DNA of 64,000 nucleotides. It comes from Microbacterium foliorum (lineage in GTDB: Bacteria > Actinomycetota > Actinomycetes > Actinomycetales > Microbacteriaceae). This document shows positions 1 through 8,329 of the stretch, one piece after another. A model generated the notes under the pieces. That model did no database searches. It worked only from the letters and a program-made list of their open reading frames with translations, and was not told where the DNA came from. The translations under genes and the position numbers were made by a program. Location: positions 2,914,001 through 2,978,000 of the forward strand of contig NZ_CP031425.1 in the NCBI RefSeq assembly GCF_003367705.1. Reading direction: 5' to 3'. The first letter of the stretch is position 1. Every line of letters begins with the position of its first letter.

Positions 1-384
1 CTGCTCAGCGGCACACCGCCGATCACGTCGATGCTCGCCATGCAGGGGATGCTCGACCTCCTCGAGCAATCGACGATCGAGCGCGTCCGTGAGAAGTCCG
101 TCTCGCTGACCGACCTCGCCGTCCGCGCCTATGACGAGGTTCTCGCCACCCTCGGCGTGCGCCTGTTGAGCCCCCGGGATTCCGCCCTGCGCGGCGGGCA
201 CGTCACGATCGGGCACCCCGACTTCCGCGCCGTGACGCAGCGGCTGTGGGCGCAGGGCATCATCCCGGACTTCCGTTTTCCCGACGGCATCCGCCTGGGG
301 CTGTCGCCGCTGAGCACCTCGCACGTCGAGACGGTCACCGGCGTACTCGCGGTGCGCGATGCCCTGGAGTCGCATGAGCGCTGA
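1..384 (+). CDS. kynU: Kynureninase, C-terminal part (5' end outside window)
   Basis: The open frame enters from the left edge and ends at 382-384, leaving about 127 C-terminal residues. Kynureninase is a PLP enzyme that cleaves kynurenine or 3-hydroxykynurenine to anthranilate or 3-hydroxyanthranilate plus alanine in tryptophan breakdown. The visible part begins with the family's SGTPP segment and continues with a helix carrying RVREKSVSLTDLAV. It ends with GGHVTIGHPDF and the FRFPDGIRLGLSPL strand that closes the small domain. The PLP lysine would lie upstream and cannot be seen. The stop overlaps the start of the PaaX-type gene by 11 bp, so the two are probably co-transcribed. Another fold-type I aminotransferase is possible but fits less well. 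Confidence 0.85.
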   Translation: MLSGTPPITSMLAMQGMLDLLEQSTIERVREKSVSLTDLAVRAYDEVLATLGVRLLSPRDSALRGGHVTIGHPDFRAVTQRLWAQGIIPDFRFPDGIRLGLSPLSTSHVETVTGVLAVRDALESHER

Positions 385-1252
385 CCCCGACCGTCGGCTC
401 CGCGACGAGACGGTGCTCGACGACATCGATGCGCGTCCCGGCAGCACCGCCTCGCTGCTGCGCACGCTGATCGGGCTGTACCTGCGTCCGCTCGGCGGCT
501 GGGTGTCGACGGCCGATCTGATCGTGCTCGCCGACGACCTCGGCATCCCCGCGGCGCAGGCCCGCACCGGCATCACTCGACTCAAGCAGAAGGGCCTGCT
601 GCTGGCCGAGCGGCGGCATGCCGTCGGGTATCGGCTGAACCCGGCGGCCACGACGATGCTGGAACGGGGCGACCGCCGCATCTTCGAGATGCGGGAGATG
701 ACGGATGCCGACAGCTGGTGCCTCATCTCGTTCTCGATCCCGGAGAGCGCCCGCGGCGTGCGCCATCAGCTGCGCCGTCGGCTGCACTGGATCGGCGCGG
801 GGGTGGTGTCATCCGCTCTCTGGATCTGCCCCGGCCATCTGCAGGATGAGGCCTGGCAGATCGTCGCCGATCTCGACGCGCACCCCTGGGTGACGCTGTT
901 CCAGGCCCACAGTCCGGTCATGGCGGGCACGCCGCGCGAGGCCGCTGCGGCCTGGTGGGATCTCGACGCGCTGCGCGCCGAGCATCTCACCTTCCGTTCC
1001 GCGCTCACCGCGCTCCCCGACGACCCCTTCGCGGGGTACGTGCGCCTGATCGACAGCTGGCGGGTGCTGCCCTATCTCGACCCCGGCCTGCCGCCGTCGA
1101 TGCTGCCGGAGGACTGGCCCGGCGGCGCGAGCGTCGCGGAGTTCACCCGGCTGTCCGCAGCGCTGGCCGATGCCGCCTGGCAGCGCGTGCGCGAGGTCAC
1201 CGCGACGGCGGCGCCGTCGTCGCCCGCACCACGAGACGCGTCGGCAGGATGA
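374..1252 (+). CDS. PaaX-family transcriptional regulator
   Basis: Encodes a 292-residue PaaX-like repressor. The N-terminal winged helix (about residues 20-90) contains SLLRTLIGLYLRPLGGWVSTADLIVLADDLGI and a recognition segment with ARTGITRLKQKGLL. The central and C-terminal PaaX domain carries SWCLISFSIPE, RRRLHWIGAGVVSSALWICPG and a tail ending in an L-x-P-Y-L-D-P-G-L-P motif. I chose ATG 374 over ATG 359 because a GGAG lies about 4 nt upstream and the overlap with kynU is short. PaaX proteins classically sense phenylacetyl-CoA. Next to kynU, this one more plausibly controls tryptophan/kynurenine catabolism, which is inference. Its 3' end overlaps the convergent LacI gene by 56 bp. Confidence 0.85.
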   Translation: MSADPDRRLRDETVLDDIDARPGSTASLLRTLIGLYLRPLGGWVSTADLIVLADDLGIPAAQARTGITRLKQKGLLLAERRHAVGYRLNPAATTMLERGDRRIFEMREMTDADSWCLISFSIPESARGVRHQLRRRLHWIGAGVVSSALWICPGHLQDEAWQIVADLDAHPWVTLFQAHSPVMAGTPREAAAAWWDLDALRAEHLTFRSALTALPDDPFAGYVRLIDSWRVLPYLDPGLPPSMLPEDWPGGASVAEFTRLSAALADAAWQRVREVTATAAPSSPAPRDASAG

Positions 1253-2198
1253 CGTTCATCTCGTCGATCGCCTGACCCGACAGCAGCGTGAACACCATCT
1301 CGGCCGCCACCGCGCCCAGCCGGCGCATCGGCTGCTGGATCGTGGTCAGCGGAAGCGCACGACGGGTGGCCTCGGGCACGTCGTCGAAGCCGATCACCGA
1401 CAGATCCGCGGGCACGCGCAGTCCGAGCTCGTGGGCGACGTCGATCACCGCGATCGCCGACAGGTCGTTGGCCGCGAAGATCGCCGTCGGGCGATCGGTC
1501 GCGCTGAGCATCACCCGTGCGGACTCCCTCGTCGCGTCCAGTTCGTAGCGGCCGATGCCGATGAGCGACGGGTCGAGGCCGATGCCGGCGTCGGCCAGAG
1601 CCCGCCGGTATCCGGCATCTCGCAGTCCGGCCGAGCGCAGGTCGGGCCGCCCGGCGAGGAAGCCGATGCGGCGATGTCCGAGACCGATCAGATGGGTGGT
1701 CGCCGCGAGCGCGCCGCCGAAGCTGTCGGATTCCACTGTCGGAAGATCGGCGCGCCCCGTGTGCGGGTCGATCGCGACCACCGGGATCTCGGTCCCCGCG
1801 CTGACCACGGTCGGGGTGACGAGGATCGCGGCGTCGATGAGCGTGCCCGAGAGCCGGCTCAACGAGCGTCGCTCCCAGCCGTCGCCCGCGCCGAGATGCG
1901 ACCCGCTGTAGGCGAGCAGGTCGAAGGCCGTGTCGTGCACGGCGGTGCCGACGCCCTTGAGGATCTCGGCGCTGAACGGCTCGAAGTCGGCCAGAAGCAC
2001 GCCGATGACTCCGGTGCGACGCGCCCGCATGCTGCTCGCGACGAGACTCGATTCGTACCCCAGAGCCTTCACCGCGTCGAGGACCCGCTGCACGGTGGCG
2101 TCGGCGATGCCGTATCGGCCGTTCACCGCTTTCGACACCGTCGACACCGACACCCCGGCGGCCCGAGCGACGTCGTGGATCGTGGTGCGAGCCCCCAT
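1197..2198 (-). CDS. LacI-family transcriptional repressor
   Basis: A 333-residue LacI/GalR regulator. The N-terminal helix-turn-helix (residues 3-50) reads TTIHDVARAAGVSVSTVSKAVNG, followed by the hinge helix with VKALGYESSLVASSMRARRT. The periplasmic-binding-like effector domain shows GHRRIGFLAGRPDLRSAGLR and ADLSVIGFDDVPEA. ATG 2198 is chosen because the HTH begins four residues later; an upstream in-frame ATG at 2285 would add 29 non-conserved residues. It is divergent from the sugar transporter/GH3 operon, and a LacI-type palindrome lies between them. It probably represses that operon until a sugar derived from the GH3 substrate appears. The 3' end overlaps the convergent PaaX gene. Confidence 0.92.
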   Translation of the reverse strand: MGARTTIHDVARAAGVSVSTVSKAVNGRYGIADATVQRVLDAVKALGYESSLVASSMRARRTGVIGVLLADFEPFSAEILKGVGTAVHDTAFDLLAYSGSHLGAGDGWERRSLSRLSGTLIDAAILVTPTVVSAGTEIPVVAIDPHTGRADLPTVESDSFGGALAATTHLIGLGHRRIGFLAGRPDLRSAGLRDAGYRRALADAGIGLDPSLIGIGRYELDATRESARVMLSATDRPTAIFAANDLSAIAVIDVAHELGLRVPADLSVIGFDDVPEATRRALPLTTIQQPMRRLGAVAAEMVFTLLSGQAIDEMNVILPTRLVVRATTAPPSR

Positions 2199-2234
2199 GA
2201 GACGCCAGCGTAGCCGCGAGCACCCCCGCATGGA

Positions 2235-2254
2235 AACTGTTTTCGAAAACGTTT
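2235..2254. promoter_or_regulatory. LacI-type operator, probable
   Basis: A perfect 12-bp palindrome, GTTTTCGAAAAC (2239-2250), sits in a wider imperfect one spanning 2235-2254. It lies 36 bp upstream of the LacI start and about 110 bp upstream of the binding-protein start. A TTGACG hexamer (2253-2258) abuts it, with AAGACT 17 bp further on, so a bound repressor would cover a possible -35 box of the transporter operon. The promoter assignment is weak; the palindrome itself is plain. Confidence 0.6.
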
Positions 2255-2365
2255 GACGCCTTTCCAGGACAGCAGAAGACTGCATCCCACTGCGGTCTCA
2301 CCCCCGAGTGTCCGCAGACGCCCGCAGCGACGCGGTGCGCAACTCTCGATGAGGAGAACGATCAC

Positions 2366-3661
2366 ATGAACAGCAGAAGGCTCCCCCTCGCCTCCGCGGT
2401 CACCGTCCTGGCCGTGGGAGCGCTCGCCCTCTCGGGCTGCACGGCAGACGCGTCGGGCACCGGCGACGGCGGCGACACCAGCATGACCCTCTGGCACAAC
2501 TCGACCACCGGCCCCGGTGTGGAGTTCTGGGAGAAGACGGTCGCCGACTTCGAGGCCGACAACCCCGGGGTCTCGATCGAGATCCAGTCCGTGCAGAACG
2601 AGGACCTCGACGGCAAGCTGCAGACCGCGCTGAACTCCGGCGACGCCCCCGACATCTTCCTGCAGCGCGGCGGCGGCAAGATGGCCGCGATGGTGAAGGC
2701 CGGACAGCTCAAGGACCTCACCGACGAGATCACGGGCGCAGCCGCGGAGGAGATCCCGGACGCCGCCTACTCCGCCAACAGCCTCGACGGCAAGATCTAC
2801 GCCATGCCGGTCGCCGTGCTGCCCGGTGGGCTCTTCTACAGCCAGGATCTGTTCGACGAGGCGGGCATCACCGAGAATCCGACCACGCTCGACGACCTGG
2901 AGAAGACGACCGCCGCCCTCAAGACCGCAGGCATCGATCCGATCGCCCTCGGCGCGAAGGATGCGTGGCCTGCGGCGCACTGGTACTACTGGCTGGCGCT
3001 GCGCGAGTGCAGCTCCGACACCCTCGCCGCCGCCGCGGACAAGATGGACTTCAGCGACGACTGCTGGATCCGAGCCGGAGAGGACCTGGAGTCCTTCGCC
3101 GCCACGGAGCCGTTCAACTCGGGATTCCTCACTACTCCTGCGCAGCAGGGTGCAGGCAGCTCGGCCGGCCTGGTCGCGAACCACCAGGCGGCGATGGAGC
3201 TGATGGGCGCATGGAACCCCGGAGTCATCGCCTCGCTGACCCCCGACGAGAAGCCGCTGGCCGATCTCAGCTGGTTCCCGTTCCCCGAGATCGAGGGCGG
3301 CGAGGGCGAGCCCGGCTCGATGATGGGCGGCGTCGACGGCTTCTCCTGCTCGGTCGATGCGCCCGACGCGTGCGTCGACTTCCTCAACTACCTCGGCACC
3401 TCCGATGTGCAGACGGCGTACTACAAGGCGTTCAACGCACCGCCGGTCAACACCGTCGCCCAGGAGGCTGTCACCGAGCCCTACCTGCAGTCCATCCTCG
3501 AGGCGTACAACTCCGCCCCCTACGCGACCCAGTGGCTCGACACCGTCTACGGGCAGAACGTCGGAAACGCGCTGAACGTCGCCGTCGTCACCATGCTCGC
3601 CGGTCAGGGATCCCCGGAGGACATCGTCAAGGCCGTTCAGGATGCCGCGGCGAAGGCGTGA
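2366..3661 (+). CDS. Sugar ABC transporter substrate-binding lipoprotein (CUT1)
   Basis: A 431-residue extracellular solute-binding protein, family 1. The signal peptide ends in the lipobox A-L-S-G-C with lipidated Cys25, so the mature protein should be tethered to the outer face of the membrane. Family features include MTLWHNSTTGPGVEFWEKTV at the mature N-terminus, ALNSGDAPDIFL, YAMPVAVLPGGLFYSQDLFDEAG and a C-terminal hinge region. A GAGGAGA ribosome site precedes the ATG. It heads an operon with two permeases and a GH3 enzyme. The likely ligands are short beta-linked glycosides, which is inferred from the GH3 partner only. Confidence 0.92.
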   Translation: MNSRRLPLASAVTVLAVGALALSGCTADASGTGDGGDTSMTLWHNSTTGPGVEFWEKTVADFEADNPGVSIEIQSVQNEDLDGKLQTALNSGDAPDIFLQRGGGKMAAMVKAGQLKDLTDEITGAAAEEIPDAAYSANSLDGKIYAMPVAVLPGGLFYSQDLFDEAGITENPTTLDDLEKTTAALKTAGIDPIALGAKDAWPAAHWYYWLALRECSSDTLAAAADKMDFSDDCWIRAGEDLESFAATEPFNSGFLTTPAQQGAGSSAGLVANHQAAMELMGAWNPGVIASLTPDEKPLADLSWFPFPEIEGGEGEPGSMMGGVDGFSCSVDAPDACVDFLNYLGTSDVQTAYYKAFNAPPVNTVAQEAVTEPYLQSILEAYNSAPYATQWLDTVYGQNVGNALNVAVVTMLAGQGSPEDIVKAVQDAAAKA

Positions 3662-4625
3662 GGCAGGAGCCCGGCTGGAAGTGATCCTTCTGGCCGGGCC
3701 CGCCCTGGTCGTCTTCCTCGCGTTCGTGATCTTCCCCGTGCTGATGGCCGCGTTCTACGGCTTCTTCAGCTGGCAGGGATACGGGCCGCCGACCGATTTC
3801 GTCGGCCTGAAGAACTACCTCACGATCGTGCAGGACCCGCTGTTCCTCGACGCACTCGCGCACAACGGGTTCATCCTCGTCCTGTCCCTGGTGCTGCAGG
3901 GGCCTGCGGCCATCGCGCTGGCTCTGCTGCTGAACCGGCGGATGCGCGGACAGTCGCTCATCCGGGTGCTGATCTTCGTCCCGTACGTGATCTCCGAGGT
4001 GGTGGTGGGCACCGGCTGGAGCCTGATGCTGCAGACGAACGGCGCGTTCAACGCCCTGCTCGAGAAGATCGGTCTGGGGTTCCTCGCCGCGGACTGGCTC
4101 TCGAACCCCGACATCGCGATCTGGACCCTGATGGCGATCATCACGTGGAAGTATGTCGGATTCGCCGTCATCCTCTTCCTCGCAGGTCTCCAGGGCATCC
4201 CCGAGGAGCTGCACGAGGCCGCGGCCATCGACGGTGCGTCCTATTGGCAGATCCAGTGGCAGATCACGCTGCCGCTGCTCGCCCCGACGCTGCGCATCTG
4301 GGCGTTCCTGTCGATCATCGGCTCGCTGCAGCTGTTCGACCTCGTGTACATCATCTGGGGGCAGTACATCGCCTCGACCGCCGGCACCTCGACCATGGCG
4401 ACGTACATGGTCTCGGAGGGACGCAACGCCGGCAACTTCGGCTACGGCAACGCGGTCGCCGTGGTGCTGTTCCTGATCTCGCTCGTGGTCGCCCTCATCT
4501 ATCAGCGCGCGGTGCTCCGCAAGGACACCGACGGCGCGCTCACCGGAGCGTCGGGTCGGGCCCGCACGCGCACGACCCCCGACGCGCCGGTCGCGCCGGA
4601 AATCGAGAAGGAGTCCGTCCGATGA
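3642..4625 (+). CDS. Sugar ABC transporter permease (MalF/UgpA type)
   Basis: A 327-residue CUT1 permease with six predicted membrane segments. The first is VILLAGPALVVFLAFVIFPV. The EAA loop that contacts the ATPase reads EELHEAAAIDGASYWQIQWQ near residue 200. The start at 3642 overlaps the binding-protein stop by 20 bp and gives the usual basic N-terminus (MPRRRREAG). The stop overlaps the next permease by 4 bp (ATGA). The C-terminal tail is rich in Arg, Thr and Ala and probably not conserved. No ATPase gene is in this operon, so a shared MsmK/MalK-type ATPase elsewhere is presumably used, as is common in actinobacteria. Confidence 0.92.
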   Translation: MPRRRREAGARLEVILLAGPALVVFLAFVIFPVLMAAFYGFFSWQGYGPPTDFVGLKNYLTIVQDPLFLDALAHNGFILVLSLVLQGPAAIALALLLNRRMRGQSLIRVLIFVPYVISEVVVGTGWSLMLQTNGAFNALLEKIGLGFLAADWLSNPDIAIWTLMAIITWKYVGFAVILFLAGLQGIPEELHEAAAIDGASYWQIQWQITLPLLAPTLRIWAFLSIIGSLQLFDLVYIIWGQYIASTAGTSTMATYMVSEGRNAGNFGYGNAVAVVLFLISLVVALIYQRAVLRKDTDGALTGASGRARTRTTPDAPVAPEIEKESVR

Positions 4626-5494
4626 CCGCCACCTCGGTGCTCGTCACCCAGCGTCCCGGACGCGCGTCCAGGCCGCGGCTGCCCTGGGCGAACCCCACGG
4701 TGTACTTCGTGGCGCTGATCGCCGTGGGCCTGATGCTCGCGCCGATCGCCTACATCATCGTCGGCGGGTTCCGCACGAACGCGCAGATCACCACGGATCC
4801 TGCGGGCCTGCCCCAGCCATGGGCCATCGGGAACTACCTCGACGTGCTCACCGGCGGGATCTTCTGGCGCCAGGTGCTGAACTCCACGATCGTCGCGCTC
4901 GCGACGACCGTCGGCGTGGTCGCGCTGGGCCTGATGGCGGCGTACGTGCTGGCCCGGTACCGGTTCGCGGGCCGAGGAGTGCTCTACGCGTTCTTCGCCG
5001 CCGGACTGATGTTCCCGTTGACCGTGGCGATCACCCCGCTGTACATCGTGGTGCGCAGCCTCGGGCTGATGAACTCCCTCGGCGGCGTGATCCTGCCCCA
5101 GATCGCCTTCGCTCTGCCCACGACGATCATCATCCTGGTGCCGTTCCTGCGAGCGATCCCCGACGAGATCCAGGAGGCGGCGTTCATCGACGGCTGCAGT
5201 CGCATCGGCTTCTTCTGGCGGATGGTTCTGCCCCTGTCGCTGCCGGGGGTCATCACGACCGGCATCCTGGCCTTCATCGGCAGCTGGAACGGCTACCTGC
5301 TGCCGCTGTTCATCCTCAACGACGCCGCGACCTTCACCCTGCCGCTCGGAGTGCAGTCGTTCGCGTCGCAGTACTCCGTCGACACCGCGAAGGTGCTCGC
5401 CTTCACGTCGCTGTCGATGATCCCCGCGCTGATCTTCTTCAGCCTGTTCGAGCGGCGCATCGTCGGAGGGCTCACCGGTGCCGTCAAGGGCTGA
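4622..5494 (+). CDS. Sugar ABC transporter permease (MalG/UgpE type)
   Basis: A 290-residue partner permease. ATG 4622 overlaps the previous stop, which indicates translational coupling. The protein has about six membrane segments, a large periplasmic loop after segment 1 and the EAA motif DEIQEAAFIDGCSRIGFFWRM near residue 190. WNGYLLPLFILND follows, as is usual in MalG-type permeases. Together with the preceding permease it should form the heterodimeric channel for the sugar bound by the lipoprotein. Confidence 0.92.
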   Translation: MTATSVLVTQRPGRASRPRLPWANPTVYFVALIAVGLMLAPIAYIIVGGFRTNAQITTDPAGLPQPWAIGNYLDVLTGGIFWRQVLNSTIVALATTVGVVALGLMAAYVLARYRFAGRGVLYAFFAAGLMFPLTVAITPLYIVVRSLGLMNSLGGVILPQIAFALPTTIIILVPFLRAIPDEIQEAAFIDGCSRIGFFWRMVLPLSLPGVITTGILAFIGSWNGYLLPLFILNDAATFTLPLGVQSFASQYSVDTAKVLAFTSLSMIPALIFFSLFERRIVGGLTGAVKG

Positions 5495-5546
5495 TCCCGT
5501 CGAGCGCGCGATCGCCGACGACGAAGAGAACGAGAAAGAGACCACG

Positions 5547-7865
5547 ATGTCGCAGTCCCCTGGCGAAGCACGCCACTCCCCCCGCGTCGACGCGCTGCTC
5601 GCCGAGATGACGCTCGACGAGAAACAGGCGCAGCTGGTCGGCTTCTGGGTCGATCAGGGCGATGAGGTGGTCGCCCCGATGGCCGGCGAGAAGCAGAGCT
5701 CGACCCGGTATGACGAGGCGACCGCGCACGGGATCGGTCACCTGACGAGGGTCTACGGCACCCGCCCTGTCGACCCCGCCGAACGGGCGGCCTGGCTCTG
5801 GGCAGAGCAGCGTCGGCTGCAGACGGAGACCAGACTGGGCATCCCCGCCCTCGTGCACGAGGAGTGTCTGACCGGGCTCGCCGCGTGGAAGGCCGCGACC
5901 TTCCCCACGCCGCTGGCGTGGGGCGCATCCTTCGATCCCGACCTCGTCGAGGAGGTCGGCCGGGCGATCGGGTCGTCGATGCGCACGCTGGGGGTGCACC
6001 AGGGGCTCGCCCCGGTGCTCGACGTGATCCGCGATCCCCGATGGGGGCGAGTCGACGAGTGCATCGCCGAGGATCCGCTGCTCGTCGGACGGGTGGGGAC
6101 CGCCTACGTCCGAGGTCTGCAGTCCGAAGGGGTGCACGCGACGCTCAAGCACTTCGTCGGCTATTCCGCGTCTCGCGCCGGACGCAACCACGCCCCGGTC
6201 AGCGCCGGTCGGAGAGAGATCGAAGACGTGCTCCTCCCCCCGTTCGAGATGGCCGTCGGCGAAGGCGGGGTGCGCAGCGTGATGAACTCCTACGCCGACA
6301 TCGACGGCGTGCCGGTCACCGCCGACGCCCATTACCTCACCGAGATCCTCCGCGGCCGGTGGGGGTTCGACGGCGTGGTGGTGTCGGACTACTTCGCCGT
6401 CGACTTCCTGCGCACCATGCACCGCGTCGCGGCCGACAAGGCGGAGGCGGCGCGACTCGCCCTCACCGCGGGCCTCGATGTCGAGCTCCCCTCTCCCGAC
6501 GCCTACCTGACCCTCGCCGCGCAGGTGCGCGACGGCCGGCTCTCCGAAGTGCATCTGGACCGTGCGGTCGCACGCGTCCTGTCGCAGAAGGAGGAGCTCG
6601 GGCTGCTGGATGCCGACTTCACCTCGCCCCCCGCCGACATCGACCTCGACCCGGCGGAGCATCGCGAACTCGCCCGGCGTCTGGCCGAGGAATCCGTCGT
6701 GCTGCTCAGCAATGACGGCGTGCTGCCGCTCGGGGGGAGCGCCCCCTCGCGCATCGCGGTGATCGGCCCCAACGCCGACAGCGCCGACGCCCTGATGGGG
6801 TGCTACTCGTTCGTCAACCACGTGCTCGCGCACCACCCCGGGACGCCCGCCGGCATCGCTCTGCCGACGGTCGCCGACGCCGTGCGCGACGAGTTCCCGC
6901 TCGCGGAGGTCACCACGACCCTCGGGTGCGACGTCGAGGGCGCCGACCGCTCCGGCATCCCCGATGCGGTGCAGGCCGCACGCGCAGCCGACCTGGCGAT
7001 CGTCGTGGTGGGCGATCGCGCAGGGCTGTTCGGGCGCGGCACGGTCGGCGAGGGCAACGACGTCGACGATCTCGAACTTCCCGGCATCCAGCGCGAGCTC
7101 GTCGAGAGCATCGTCGCGACCGGCACACCGGTGGTCCTGATCGCGATGACCGGTCGCCCCTACGAGCTCGACTGGGCGCTGCCCGAGCGCGCCGGCGCCA
7201 CGGGCACGATGGTCGGGCTCGGGGCCGTGAACGCCCCGGCGTCGGCGAACGCCCCGGCATCCGCTGCCGCCGCCGCGCCCCGGCGACCGGCGGCCGTCGT
7301 GCAGACGTTCTTCCCCGGAGAGGAGGGGGCTCCGGCGCTCGCGGCTCTGCTGAGCGGGCGCGTGGTGCCGTCGGGCCGACTGCCGGTCTCGCTTCCCCGC
7401 TCGGCGGGGGCGCAGCCGTACTCGTATCTGCACGCGGTGCTGGGCGGTCGCACCGATGTGACCAGCGCCGACCCGACACCCGTGCGGCCCTTCGGGTTCG
7501 GCCTGAGCTACACGACCTTCGCGCACGAGGAGCTCACGGTCCCCGCATCGGTCGCCGCCGGCGAGACGCTGCACGCCACGGTGCGGGTGCGCAACACCGG
7601 CCCGGTGGCGGCCACGGACGTGGTGCAGCTGTACGCGCACGACGAGGTCGCGAGCGTGGCGCGTCCGGTCGCCCAGCTGCTGGACTTCCGCCGCGTCGCG
7701 CTGCTGCCGGGAACCGAGGCGGTCGTGCGCTTCGAGATGCCGATCGACCGTCTCGCGTTCACCGGGCTCGACGGCGTGAAGCGCGTCGAGCCCGGCACGA
7801 TCCGCCTGTGGGTCGGCGGCGCCTGCGACGAGGAGGAGACGGTGGCCCGCCTCGAGATCGTGTGA
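5547..7865 (+). CDS. Glycoside hydrolase family 3 beta-glycosidase (beta-glucosidase or beta-xylosidase)
   Basis: A 772-residue GH3 enzyme with three domains: a TIM-barrel (about 20-350), an alpha/beta sandwich and a C-terminal fibronectin-III-like domain starting near ATDVVQLYAHD. The nucleophile is the Asp in GVVVSDYFAVDFL, residue 281 from this start. KHFVGYSASRAGRNHAPV and the EGNDVDDLELPGIQ segment are typical of the family. There is no signal peptide, so it probably acts in the cytoplasm on oligosaccharides taken up by the adjacent transporter. ATG 5547 follows a GAGAAAGAG stretch; ATG 5478 would add 23 charged residues overlapping the permease gene. Residues 561-581 carry an Ala/Pro-rich duplication (NAPASANAPASA). 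Aryl-glycoside specificity cannot be read from sequence. Confidence 0.9.
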   Translation: MSQSPGEARHSPRVDALLAEMTLDEKQAQLVGFWVDQGDEVVAPMAGEKQSSTRYDEATAHGIGHLTRVYGTRPVDPAERAAWLWAEQRRLQTETRLGIPALVHEECLTGLAAWKAATFPTPLAWGASFDPDLVEEVGRAIGSSMRTLGVHQGLAPVLDVIRDPRWGRVDECIAEDPLLVGRVGTAYVRGLQSEGVHATLKHFVGYSASRAGRNHAPVSAGRREIEDVLLPPFEMAVGEGGVRSVMNSYADIDGVPVTADAHYLTEILRGRWGFDGVVVSDYFAVDFLRTMHRVAADKAEAARLALTAGLDVELPSPDAYLTLAAQVRDGRLSEVHLDRAVARVLSQKEELGLLDADFTSPPADIDLDPAEHRELARRLAEESVVLLSNDGVLPLGGSAPSRIAVIGPNADSADALMGCYSFVNHVLAHHPGTPAGIALPTVADAVRDEFPLAEVTTTLGCDVEGADRSGIPDAVQAARAADLAIVVVGDRAGLFGRGTVGEGNDVDDLELPGIQRELVESIVATGTPVVLIAMTGRPYELDWALPERAGATGTMVGLGAVNAPASANAPASAAAAAPRRPAAVVQTFFPGEEGAPALAALLSGRVVPSGRLPVSLPRSAGAQPYSYLHAVLGGRTDVTSADPTPVRPFGFGLSYTTFAHEELTVPASVAAGETLHATVRVRNTGPVAATDVVQLYAHDEVASVARPVAQLLDFRRVALLPGTEAVVRFEMPIDRLAFTGLDGVKRVEPGTIRLWVGGACDEEETVARLEIV

Positions 7866-7965
7866 GGGTGCGCGGATGCCGTGCCGTAGCGGCACCCCGG
7901 CGCGCACTGTCACGGAAGGCGCGTCGCGCCGGGGTTGCGAGCCAGAGGAGATTCGTCCGTGAGCC

Positions 7966-7998
7966 GTGCCGAAAACGTCACCGCCGATGTTTCGGCAC
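7966..7998. repeat. Inverted repeat GTGCCGAAA / TTTCGGCAC
   Basis: Perfect 9-bp arms at 7966-7974 and 7990-7998 enclose a 15-nt loop. The arms share the GCCGAAA/TTTCGGC words of the palindrome family found further right. A degenerate family member (GGCACGATCGTCTGCGGC) directly overlaps its right arm, at about 7994-8011. Confidence 0.6.
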
Positions 7999-8074
7999 GA
8001 TCGTCTGCGGCAGAGGGTTTCGGCGGATCGAGTCTCGACGTGTCACACGCTTGCTCCGTGAACCCGGGCGCTCC

Positions 8075-8096
8075 GCCGCAAACGATCGTTTCCGGC
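8075..8096. repeat. AAACGATCGTTT palindrome, copy 1
   Basis: A 22-bp near-palindrome: the 12-bp core AAACGATCGTTT (8080-8091) is flanked by GCCG plus one base on the left and one base plus CGGC on the right. It is followed by CTATCG, as in the copy at 11497. Confidence 0.7.
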
Positions 8097-8329
8097 TCTA
8101 TCGGGCTGATCGTGTTCACGCTCTTGCCGATATCGTGCTCCGCAACCTGCTTTCGGCGGATGGTTTCGGCGTAGGTGAAGTCTGGACGAAGCCATGTCGG
8201 TCCACGAGGAGAACGCGGCACTCGGTGTGGTCGCGCCGGGCGCGTACTGTTCGGTTCCGGCACGACACGGGCAGGCTCGTAGGGAGCGGTCCGCAAACGC
8301 GACCCGTGTCGAAATCGGGTTGTGAGCGA

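Larger units (their letters stand above)
7866..8329. other. Intergenic stretch with clustered GCCGAAA/TTTCGGC palindromes
   Basis: No convincing gene lies in these 464 bases; the open frames lack ribosome sites and recognisable products. A small hairpin, GTGCCG-TAG-CGGCAC (7881-7895), follows the GH3 stop and could help termination. The remainder is dense in GCCGAAA and TTTCGGC words (for example 7966-7998, 8016-8023, 8150-8169) and holds one good copy of the AAACGATCGTTT palindrome at 8075-8096. It marks the left edge of the palindrome-bearing accessory region. Confidence 0.6.

Noticed and set aside
5484..7913. An 809-codon leftward open frame opposite the GH3 gene
   Set aside because: The GH3 reading has catalytic motifs and operon context; the antisense product has no recognisable domain.
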